In this document: in pieces, positions 55,301 to 64,000 of the stretch
Position numbering within the stretch: position 1 is the first letter of the stretch
Layout of the letters: each line of letters begins with the position of its first letter
Assembly (NCBI GenBank): GCA_016169945.1
Contig: JADLSH010000110.1
Coordinates: 744,001 to 808,000 of the forward strand
Reading direction: 5' to 3'
Source of the DNA: Trachythela sp. YZ-2020
Taxonomy: Eukaryota > Cnidaria > Anthozoa > Malacalcyonacea > Clavulariidae
DNA length: 64,000 nucleotides
Notes under the pieces: generated by a model
What the model saw: the letters and a program-made list of their open reading frames with translations, nothing else
Database searches by the model: none
Told to the model about the DNA's origin: nothing
Position numbers and translations under genes: made by a program

Positions 55301-56784
55301 ACAGAGGAACAATAATCAGGCTTTTTGCTGTCCAATGTTACCTATTTTTTATTTTAATAAGGGAAAATGGCCAAGAATGAATCGGTAAAAACTGTCGGTC
55401 GAAATCGAAATTTTCCACGTTTGGAAATAAGGTGCAAGAAGGCCTAACATATGAAATAAAATTAATTAAGTGATTTTTCATAACTGCTTTAAGCTTATTC
55501 TTGAGCAAGACACACTATTGATTAATTGCATTTTATTTCGTTATGTACTGCTTAAATTATGAAGTGGAAAAATGTAGTGGCATTTTTAACCGGCTTGTAT
55601 TTGGTTATTTCTGTTTGTAATGATACAACAAAGGTCAGTCAAAAGCTAAATAATCAATTTTTTTCACGCAACATTGAACGTACAAGAGCACGCCAAAATC
55701 AGATTACCCTCCCTGGGTATTCCGGTTTCTTGTAGCAGCTAGTAAATGTTACCTGAAGCATGGGGATACAAATTAATTGGAAACCTAATGTTAAAAATAT
55801 AAATAAAATATTTAAGGAAGTTCACGAGCCCTATTCGGGTAAATTCGTGCTGGGAGGGACATGTGGATAAAAGGATGATGAAATGCGTTGTCAATATAAT
55901 GGAAGCATGGATGAGGAAGCATGCAGTGTCCACAGGTTGACATTCGACACTAACACCGTCAGTTGTTCATACTCTGCAGATGGAAATCTGATTGCTGTAA
56001 CATCGAATTACTTTTTAAAACTGATATTAATGATTCTGGATCTGGATGCATCATGTATACGTTAGTTTGCAAACTAAGATCAACATGACGCCTGCTCAGG
56101 CATTCGCTCCACCGGTCAAGGCTAATGGCAGCGATAAGACAACAAACTGTTCCTTTGGGTACCTGTGCACCCCAGTCAAGGGAGTCATAATAACATACAC
56201 GTTTCTGTAACAATTTGTATTTATACGAGATACCGCTCAAAGTTGTCCCGTGTAACATCGCCTTATAAATGTTCAAGACTGTGTAATTATATACACTTTT
56301 CAGTTTTGTAAAATTGTGCTATATATCAGTGCTCCTGACAGAGACAAGTTAGACAACTAGACGACCAACAGTCAAAACATGCCGTGATGCAAAATCTATT
56401 AAGGAAAACCAATATAATAAAGCATAAAAAAATCAAGAAGTATTAACAAAAACCTTGAGCTTATTTTGTGTATTGTTCATATCAGAGATCAGATTCAAGA
56501 ATCAAGTCACAAGTGTTCGGTATTCCGTCACTTAACCTGATCAACATGAAAACATATTTCAACATATAAATCGGGCCACTCGGCGATCCAAATTGCGGAC
56601 TTTCCTTCTTGTTGCACCAAAAAATGACGTTAGTTCACAGAGAGAGAAGTCCAGAGTACAAAAAATACGAAACCCATAAAAAAACACGGTAAATTCCGCG
56701 AAAAATCAACGAAATTGTGTGAAATATTTTTTTGCACACTCATCACAGAACGCCATTTTGAATCTGATTGCACTGAACCACAGA
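55301..56784. other. possible WD40-like fragment only
   Basis: At about 55930-56020 on the plus strand the frame HRLTFDTNTVSCSYSADGNL plus IAVTS resembles a WD40 blade (SYSADG and I-A-V-T-S). It is short, not clearly splice-flanked, and I treat it as unassigned. The remainder shows no gene. Confidence 0.35.
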
Positions 56785-57639
56785 GTAATTACATAGATTA
56801 GAGAATGAATAGATAGCTCACTCGTTTGATGTTTTTGGCGCTTCCGACAGGTGCGACTTCCGGGTGGCCGCCATTGCTCTGGCCAGTAAACTGCAGCCAG
56901 AACTATTGGAAAATGTATTGTGAAATTGACATCGCGGGCATAAAAACTTAGTTTTTAGCGGTTTGGACCTCTGAATTCAACGTTTACGGTCGGAAATCAA
57001 ATTTAGGAAGGTAAGAGAATATTTTCATCCTTTTTATTAGCCCTGAAAGTGGCTTTTTAAGTCAAATTTTGTGCTCTTAACTATGGCCAGTTCGGCCAGC
57101 CAGAAGAGTACAGCCAGAACATTAGCAAGTACATCGGATTATTGGAGCTGTGTGTTATCGATTATATCAAAATAGATTTTTTTGACTTGTGCAGTTTTTC
57201 ATCGCATGTATGTTTTCAATTTTCATTCAAAAGTAACATGAATATTATTGGAAATGAAGTTTATAAAATATGAAAGCCAAAGTCCATATACAATTTGACA
57301 ATTCTCAGCACAGCTTTTGTTGCAGTCTTGTACAGAAAAAAATTACAAAATATTTCTCGCTAACCTTAGTATAAAGAGTATAAATAACATTGCATGAACT
57401 CATTCTCACAATAGATATACAGTATTTATCTGATGTATGTTTTTCCATCAGACCATCACCATTTCTCTGCCTGTGTGTTAGAAATGAAAATCAACTTCCA
57501 AGTTAAACATTTCTTTTGAAGTTCACTGTTTCCTTGCATTAGATATTTATCTACTGCAGTTAGTCCAACTTATTCAGATATAAGATATTGTTTGTTGCTT
57601 CACTGAGTGGACCAGACCCAGAAGAGTGAAAAATCACTC

Positions 57640-57714
57640 AGCCTTGGCAGGGCTAATTGTACCTGCGACCTCTGGCTTACTAGTCCAATGCTCGAACCAC
57701 TGAGCTACAAGGCC
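57640..57714 (-). repeat. tRNA-Thr-like sequence, left arm
   Basis: Minus strand, starts GGCCTTGTAGCTCAGTGG, with a CTAGTAA anticodon loop (AGT, Thr-like), a GGTCGCAGGTACAA B-box-like arm interrupted by four extra bases, and a CAAGGCT acceptor end. A match to box A (TAGCTCAGTGG) is good. Continues as gagtgatttttcactcttc, probably a SINE-like body. Confidence 0.6.
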
Positions 57715-57776
57715 AATATCAGTTCACTATAGTAGATGGCATCAAACTACAATAATATGTGTAGATGTACAGTAGT

Positions 57777-60700
57777 TTATAGATGGCTAACTTTAATGTA
57801 TTTTTTGCTCTTTCTTCCTTTCTTAGTTGAAGATGCCAGTTTTCTGTTCTCGAACTTGATTGTGTAATATATACGCATCCTGAGAAAAAGCTTTAGCATG
57901 TAATCCATAGGAAACTCTGGGCAAGAATGGAATGTGATGGACACACGTTTGAGGCTCTTTAGCAAATTAGCACCAACTAATGTGGACTTGGTATACACCG
58001 AGAATTGCTGCACAAAAACATCTTCCAGGTGCAGAACAAAATCAAGGAAGACCTGGAATGGTAGGATTAATCCTTGAGACTGTGTGGAGCTTTTATTGTA
58101 GTTCTTAAAATAACAGTACAACATGTTTGCAGAATCTGCAGTTTGGGACATGGTGGCTTCTTTGCACAAGGGACATTCATGGACAGTGAAACATTTCTTG
58201 AGAAGGTATCCTGCAACATACGCCACAGCATTTTGTTGGACGATGCTGGAACTGACTTCTTGCTCCCTGTAGTCTGTTTCTCCTATCACCAATGTTTGTG
58301 GTTGAGGACCTGGTCTCACCAATGCAGCATTGTTGGACTGATTTGAAAGTTTGAAAGTTTGAAAGTTTGAGAGGAGTGAATCCAAATCTTCTGCACAGTT
58401 GCCAGTGTTTGAGGTGAAAAGTGAACTTAAAAGAAGTTTCCTAAAGGCCCTAGTGAACTGTATTGGTGTGGGGTTGTCACTATTCCCTCCCTGTTGCCTT
58501 ATTGTACCAAAAAAATTTTCAATTGGATCTGTATTCAACCTACGTGTGAATAAGAACTTGAAGTTGTGATGCTGCTTAAGATGATTCCAGATTAAAATGA
58601 TTGCATTAATTGTTATAAGCCATCCTTTAATGCATTTAATTCTACCTGTTACCTCAGTGTTGTCATTAAATACTTGTAAACTTGAAATGAAGTTTAAGGT
58701 ATCCTTAAAGAAGTTGACATGATTGGATGTTTCTGTGATAGGTTTCTTGAGTTGCTTAGGTGAGAAGAGTTTGGAACTGTTGACACTGTCAAATAAGCTA
58801 TCAAATTTAAGAATGAATTCTGCTGTACCCATTGCAGTTTGTGGCAAGACACCTAAACTAATGTATGTGCATAATGAGGCTGCAACTGTGTGGCTTAAAA
58901 CTTGTGTGGCAAACTTAACCTTCATCTTGTTGAAGTTGTTTGGGTGAATATGTTTATCTGTCAATTTGTGTGCAGATCTGATTTGCAGTGACTTATCTTT
59001 GTTGTAAAATGCTTCAATATCTTTCCAACTTGCTACAAGATTCCCAAACTTAAATGTGTATTTCATGATGTTATTTCTGATGCACTTAATTAAATGTGGT
59101 GGATCAAACATCAAGAAGTAGACTTTGTTTTTATGGGTGAACCATGGCTTTTCAGGAGTGATACCAAGTTGAAGAGCCAAGCTGTAAAAATTCGAACCCA
59201 TATCAGACATCACAACAAGTATTCGCAAACCAATAGCATCAAGCTTCTCAATTGCTTCACGAATAAGCCCGTCAAGGAAATCAGTTGGACAGGAACCATT
59301 TACCAAAGTATAACCGATTGGCTGTTTCCAGTTTCCAGATATGCTTCTGATTAAAAGAACAAGGGCAGATGTGGCAATTTTGTTGCTTCGCACACCATTT
59401 CCAAAGTCCTCTAATCCAGTGATGATGTCATCAGGCACACTGTAGTAGAGGTGATTCTTCAATGAAATTTCATCAATGCACAAGGAACAAATCTTTTCCA
59501 TTTCATTCATGTGTTGGACCTTCTGTTGGATTGCCTTCAGGATTCCTTCAGAAATTCCAGCTCTTGATGGAAGTTTTGAAATGTATCTTTTTAAAGATGC
59601 CTTGTTTGGTAAGACAAAGATCTTGGAAAGAATTTTGTATGCTTTGCCACTTGCGTGGTATAACGACAGTGCCATCGTTTTCAACTCTGGTGAATATCTG
59701 CGCCCATGACTCTTTTTTGAGTGGAGTTTTATTTGATCCTGGATAAAGGTCGCCAAATTTTCTGGTAGTTCTGCCAAGGCTTCTTTTAAGGTGCGTTCGC
59801 TTTTTGCTTTTTTCTTTGGTTTTAATTTCATTTTCATCTTATTAATCTGGTCATTCTTTCTTTTTATAGAGTGTCGAAGCTCCTTTTTCCTGGGAGTGTT
59901 GATGGTAAGATCTGGAGTCGTCTGGCTGCTAGACTCTACAGTGTTTGGGTTAAGTTCCATTTCCTGAGATTCTATATTACAAGAAAATACTGTAGTTGTG
60001 GTATTGTTGTCTCGTGGAGAAACTGATTACACCTGTCACGTTTTAGGAAGAGTTACTATTGTGATTTTGTATTCTTTTGTATTTTAACCCTAATCCCAAC
60101 CCTAACCTTAATCCTAACACTAACCCTAATCCTAACCCTAAAAGTCTAAAAATAGTAACTGTTCCTAAATCGTGACTCATATGAAACTGATAATCGATGC
60201 ATGCACATTAATGATATCATCCAAAGGAAGAGTTACCTTCAATTGTTTCAAAAGATGGACTTTGGTTTTGCGTTTCGTTTTCTGCATCTTGTAAATCATT
60301 GGCTGTTTGAAAAGTTTTATCTTGTTAATATTTAATATAAAAATTATAAATCGGTACATTAATTTAGAATTTACAGTACGATATCTAAATGATATCACTT
60401 ACATTCCAACGTGGGTTCTGTGTCCATGATTACCTTTCTCCTTTTTTCTAAACAAGATATTGCAATTTTGTTTAAAAACAAGTTTTAAACAATATTTTAG
60501 CTATGCCAAGGATTATTACATTTTAAGATTACTTTTTCACCTATTCGTAAAGCTTAAACATGTTACGCAGTTTTTCCCCATTTTTTTCTATTTTACCTCT
60601 GGACTCATCTGCATCAACTTCTCTATTGATCATTCGCCGTTTACAACCTAGCATCGAGGGTGCATTCGCTATGTTGAAAATGCTTGGCCTTGCTTTTGAA

Positions 60701-61086
60701 GTTAAACGATTTTTTGTTGTCGGGTTAATAAACATGCAATCTTCAAAATGCTCAGAGCATAATCTGCAATTGGCGTACAAATACTTCGACGTTTTGTTCA
60801 AGAGATCTTGACGTCGACACGCAACAACCCATTCTTTAGATCTACGTTTCAATAAAATGGAAACGTTTAATTAATAAACTGAACAACCACGTCGGGTTTT
60901 TAAAAAGCTAATAAAGAATCACACGATATGTTTTAAGCAGTATATTACCGTTTTATATTACCTTTGTTGATCGGATGGAAAACGAAAGAAACTCAAGTCT
61001 GGGCGTGAAGCTTTGCTATTGGAACAGTTGCAAGCAGAGCAATAAGTTCTTGTTCCCCCAGGTTTAAGTTTTTTAGAATTTGACAT
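57777..61086 (-). CDS. THAP-domain P-element-like transposase
   Basis: Exons 61086-60962, 60841-60597, 60447-60403, 60302-60237, 59971-57777; phases match at every junction, 891 codons. The THAP zinc finger (1-95) has YCSACNCSN and CRLCSEHFEDCMF (C2CH) and the RxxYLYANC core, for binding the element's ends. A basic linker (KKK-rich, about 175-205) follows, then the RNase H-like catalytic region: DEISLKNHLYY, VVMSDMGSNF, MFDPPHLIKCIRNN, TDPIENFFGTIRQQGG with the expected acidic residues. GTP-binding-type helical insertion lies between. C-terminal CPLCKEATM is Cys-rich. Function: cut-and-paste transposition. Intact here, possibly active. Confidence 0.88.
60037..60174. repeat. MITE carrying telomere-like repeats
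   Basis: cacgttttaggaagagttactatt on the left pairs with aatagtaactgttcctaaatcgtg on the right (one indel). Between them at 60083-60141 are about nine units of TAACCC/CCTAAT-type degenerate telomeric repeat. It lies in intron 4 of the transposase (60236-59972). Confidence 0.75.
60083..60141 (+). repeat. interstitial telomere-like array
   Basis: ttaaccctaatcccaaccct followed by variants of taaccctaa, about nine units in 59 bp with several substitutions. Reverse complement is TTAGGG-type, the metazoan telomere unit. Enclosed by the MITE arms above. Confidence 0.85.
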
Positions 61087-61929
61087 AGCAATTATCACTT
61101 AAATTTTCAAAAAATACGCCTTGAGTGTAGAATTCGACTCCTTGATGAGGGTTGACTCTCATTCATACAAACGCACATGTAATAGAAGGAAAAGGTCAAA
61201 GGTCGAATGCAAGAAGAGGGCATGTTAGGTGTGTGTTAAATATTTAATATATAATAGGCTCCAGCACTAACGTTTTGAGTGTGAAGCAGAAATTTAGCCC
61301 CAATCAAAAGTTAACCTCAATGAAAACAACAATTTTCTTGCATTTTAATTGAAAGTCATGGTTTTCTCAGATATGTTTTATTTAATTTAATTTATAAAAT
61401 TAATAGGTATTAGGTAAGTTCAGTAATTATAAATTCTGTTTTGATACACAAGTTATTAATAAGAGGAGAATTTGAGTTATTAACCCATTGAGCGGCAGCA
61501 CTCTCCCCTTGATGAGTAAAATCGTCTGGCATTAGACAGAGTAAAATAATAAAGTAGGGGACATGAGGGTGCATTGCCACTTACAGGGTTAATAAGAAGA
61601 TAATTGTACTTTGCACTGTTTTTGACAGTTTTGCAAACCAAAGATACACAAACACAGATTTTTTTTAAAAATATAGAAAATATGTTTATTGTCATATTTA
61701 AACATTGTCACATTCAGTTTTCACTCCAAATAATTTCCATTCACTCCTTTCACAATGCTCATAATCCTCAACCACCATTGTTTGAGCTAATAGCATCCAT
61801 GAAGATTCATTTTATAAAGAAATTACTTCATCCAAACTTGTCTACAATGACATGTAGTAATTCTAAAAGCTGTGACTAGAACTCTGATTCTCAAGGATTA
61901 ATCATCACAGCCATTCCTTTTTGTCAAAT

Positions 61930-62157
61930 GTTTTCATGAATACCAAGTCCACATTAGTTGATGCTAATTTGCTAAAGAGCCTCAACAGTGTGTCCATCAC
62001 ATTCCATTCTTGCCCAGAGTTTCCTATGGATTACATGTTAAAGCTTTTTCTCAGGATGCGTATATATTACACCATCAAGTTCAAGAACAGAAAACTGGCA
62101 TCTTCAACTAAGAAAGGAAGAAAGAGCAAAAAATACATTAAAGTTAGCCATCTATAA
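61930..62157 (+). pseudogene. inverted copy of transposase C-terminus
   Basis: Plus-strand frame with ANLLKSLNSVSITFHSCPEF, then MDYMLKLFLRMRIYYTIKF and a final KYIKVSHL stop, matching the last about 72 residues of the minus-strand transposase. It marks how far the inverted arm extends into the coding region. Not independently functional. Confidence 0.88.
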
Positions 62158-62212
62158 ACTACATCACACATATTATTGTAGTTTGACGCCATCTACTATA
62201 GTGAACCAATAT

Positions 62213-62289
62213 TGGCCTACTAGCTCCTAAAGTGGTTTGAGCATTGGACTAGTAAATCAAAGATTGAAGATACAAGCCCTGCCAAGGCT
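62213..62289 (+). repeat. degenerate tRNA-like copy, right arm
   Basis: A third copy, GGCCTACTAGCTCCTAAAGT, with a 5-nt insertion in the D-arm and more mismatches in the T-arm. It lies upstream of a MITE (62369-62550). The same gctgagtgatttttcactct body follows. This is a local duplication within the right arm. Confidence 0.55.
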
Positions 62290-62368
62290 GAGTGATTTTT
62301 CACTCTCCTTGGTATGGTCCACTCCTGACTACGATACCACAACAACATACATTTACTTAATGATATAT

Positions 62369-62550
62369 TAGACCACTTTCATAAATGGCTGCCAATTTGA
62401 AATGCTCTTATGTGCATATAAATTAGACCAACTACCTCATTTCAGAGTAAAAAATATTTTGAAATGTAAACATCATGCCAAGGCAAGAAGGCCAATTTAT
62501 ATGCATATAAAATAATTTTTAATCGGGTAGCCATTTATGAAAGTGGTCTA
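62369..62550. repeat. MITE in the P-element right arm
   Basis: tagaccactttcataaatgg at the left end pairs with ccatttatgaaagtggtcta at the right end. About 25-bp TIRs enclosing AT-rich DNA. It interrupts the homology between the two P-element arms, so it inserted after the element. Confidence 0.82.
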
Positions 62551-62598
62551 GAACTGGGTTTTTCGAAATATCACCATAGTGAATCAAATCAACCAATC

Positions 62599-62670
62599 GG
62601 CCTTGTAGCTCAGTGGTTTGAGCATTGGACTAGTAAACCAGAGGTCGCAGGTACAAGCCCTGCCAAGGCT
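62599..62670 (+). repeat. tRNA-Thr-like sequence, right arm
   Basis: 72 nt. Seven-base-pair acceptor stem GGCCTTG / CAAGGCT, D-arm GCTC/GAGC, anticodon stem TTGGA/ACCAG with CTAGTAA loop (AGT), T-arm GCAGG/CCTGC with loop TACAAGC instead of TTCAAAT/TTCGAAT. One anticodon-stem mismatch and the altered T-loop argue for a tRNA-derived repeat rather than a working tRNA. Mirrors 57640-57714. Confidence 0.6.
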
Positions 62671-63518
62671 GAGTGATTTTTCACTCTTCTGGGTCTGGTC
62701 CACTCAGTGAAGCAACAAACAATATCTTATATCTGAATAAGTTGGACTAACTGCAGTAGATAAATATCTAATGCAAGGAAACAGTGAACTTCAAAAGAAA
62801 TGTTTAACTTGGAAGTTGATTTTCATTTCTAACACACAGGCAGAGAAATGGTGATGGTCTGATGGAAAAACATACATCAGATAAATACTGTATATCTATT
62901 GTGAGAATGAGTTCATGCAATGTTATTTATACTCTTTATACTAAGGTTAGCGAGAAATATTTTGTAATTTTTTTCTGTACAAGACTGCAACAAAAGCTGT
63001 GCTGAGAATTGTCAAATTGTATATGGACTTTGGCTTTCATATTTTATAAACTTCATTTCCAATAATATTCATGTTACTTTTGAATGAAAATTGAAAACAT
63101 ACATGCGATGAAAAACTGCACAAGTCAAAAAAATCTATTTTGATATAATCGATAACACACAGCTCCAATAATCCGATGTACTTGCTAATGTTCTGGCTGT
63201 ACTCTTCTGGCTGGCCGAACTGGCCATAGTTAAGAGCACAAAATTTGACTTAAAAAGCCACTTTCAGGGCTAATAAAAAGGATGAAAATATTCTCTTACC
63301 TTCCTAAATTTGATTTCCGACCGTAAACGTTGAATTCAGAGGTCCAAACCGCTAAAAACTAAGTTTTTATGCGCGCGATGTCAATTTCACAATACATTTT
63401 CCAATAGTTCTGGCTGCAGTTTACTGGCCAGAGCAATGGCGGCCACCCGGAAGTCGCACCTGTCGGAAGCGCCAAAAACATCAAACGAGTGAGCTATCTA
63501 TTCATTCTCTAATCTATG

Positions 63519-63750
63519 GTAATTACATACAGAGGCGTATCTTAGCGAAAAAACCGGAAGTTGTTTTTACTGGCCGCCATGTTCTTAGCCAGTAACTGCA
63601 CATGCGCAGTTTACGTAAACAATCATGCTGACGGCCTCTCTTTACCGGACTGGCTAAGAACATGGCGGATTTTGCCGAAAAAGCCCTTACGCCGACGTCA
63701 AAGGTGCCGACATGAAGATGCGCCTCTGTATGTAATTACTCTGTGACTGA
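63519..63750. repeat. right part of a MITE split by the P element
   Basis: gtaattacatacagaggcgt at 63519 pairs with acgc/gcgcctctgtatgtaattac ending at 63739, and the pairing continues into the left flank (cacagagtaattac at 56780-56792). So the MITE's left end remains left of the P element. Interior contains mirrored ggccgccatgttcttagcca / tggctaagaacatggcgg blocks. Confidence 0.75.
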
Positions 63751-64000
63751 ACTATATAGGTCACTGGAGCATACTCGCGACCATCAACCATAATATCCAT
63801 AAAATACGCCCATAAGTAGTATTATTATATACACAAGTTCTGGAAATGAAGTATTCTGCAATCTGATTGGTTCTCTACTAGCAGGATATTATCTGATATT
63901 AGCTCATATTCTGCTAGTAGAGAAAAGTAGAAAAATGGCTGGCAGATTTGGACAATTAAATGAAAAGGAATATCATCATCCCTTATCCACCTTGTCGGTT
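63751..64000. other. short palindrome, otherwise no gene
   Basis: tctctactagcaggatatta and tattctgctagtagaga at about 63872-63925 form an imperfect inverted repeat. No gene is recognised to the end of the window. Confidence 0.5.

Larger units (their letters stand above)
56793..63518. mobile_element. P-superfamily (THAP) DNA transposon, apparently complete
   Basis: 6.7 kb with inverted ends starting catagattagagaatgaata, flanked by GTAATTAC (56785-56792 and 63519-63526; 7 or 8 bp depending on how one edge base is assigned). Long arms, left to about 58015 and right from about 61930, are nearly identical outside a MITE insertion and local duplication in the right arm. The five-exon THAP transposase on the minus strand has no visible stop or frameshift. 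An 8-bp duplication is diagnostic for P-element-type transposition. It lies within the TIR of another MITE. Confidence 0.88.

Noticed and set aside
55883..56065. A WD40-repeat gene exon
   Set aside because: One blade-like block only, without convincing splice sites or neighbouring blades. Kept as a low-confidence remark.
62599..62670. A functional tRNA-Thr gene
   Set aside because: Anticodon-stem mismatch, altered T-loop and a location inside transposon arms with degenerate copies favour a tRNA-derived repeat.

Overview
This is a eukaryotic, almost certainly metazoan, genomic window that consists mostly of mobile DNA. The signs are spliced genes with GT-AG introns, CR1/L2-like LINEs, Penelope-like elements (PLEs), a BEL/Pao LTR element, a DIRS-like tyrosine-recombinase relic, a Maverick/Polinton-like remnant, a THAP-domain P-superfamily transposon, TTAGGG-type telomeric units and many long inverted-repeat (fold-back) elements. 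AT richness, several Maverick-associated small proteins of a type I recall from cnidarian genomes, and TIR families I associate with corals and anemones point to a cnidarian or similar marine invertebrate. That assignment is inference.

Layout. 0-9.8 kb: a palindrome, a 5'-truncated CR1/L2-like LINE (1.44-4.02 kb), a DIRS-like relic (4.06-5.69 kb), then scattered exons resembling a SAMD3-like gene (6.8-8.5 kb) and a small Maverick-type fragment. 9.8-15.2 kb: a decayed Maverick/Polinton-like cassette with small membrane proteins on the + strand, including a SLATT-like two-TM protein, and a broken protein-primed DNA polymerase B on the - strand. 15.2-23 kb: non-coding DNA, LINE 3' ends and three TIR or fold-back elements, one flanked by TTAA. 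23.2-31 kb: three Penelope-like loci with GIY-YIG endonuclease sequence, two of them in inverted pairs. Copies carry hammerhead-ribozyme-like motifs whose stems covary.

32-40.2 kb: a BEL/Pao retrotransposon (gag, protease, RT, RNase H, integrase) split by two antisense LINEs and a 240-bp LINE tail, and truncated by a fold-back MITE. 40.2-44 kb: a stack of nested fold-backs holding one uninterrupted 424-codon LINE RT fragment. 45.4-52.7 kb (- strand): the only long host-like gene, a secreted polysaccharide lyase family 8 (chondroitinase ABC-like) enzyme. It has a signal-peptide exon, a 2.86-kb exon and a terminal exon, and one in-frame TGA inside a conserved segment. 53.4-55.3 kb: diverged direct duplications upstream of it.

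56.8-63.5 kb: a structurally complete P-superfamily transposon with long inverted arms, 7-8-bp target-site duplication and a five-exon THAP transposase (891 codons) with no visible break. It sits inside the inverted repeat of an older MITE and carries tRNA-Thr-like sequence in its arms. A MITE with telomere-like repeats lies in its last intron.

The main points for follow-up are the PLE ribozymes, the intact P element, the lyase TGA codon and the SLATT-like Maverick protein.
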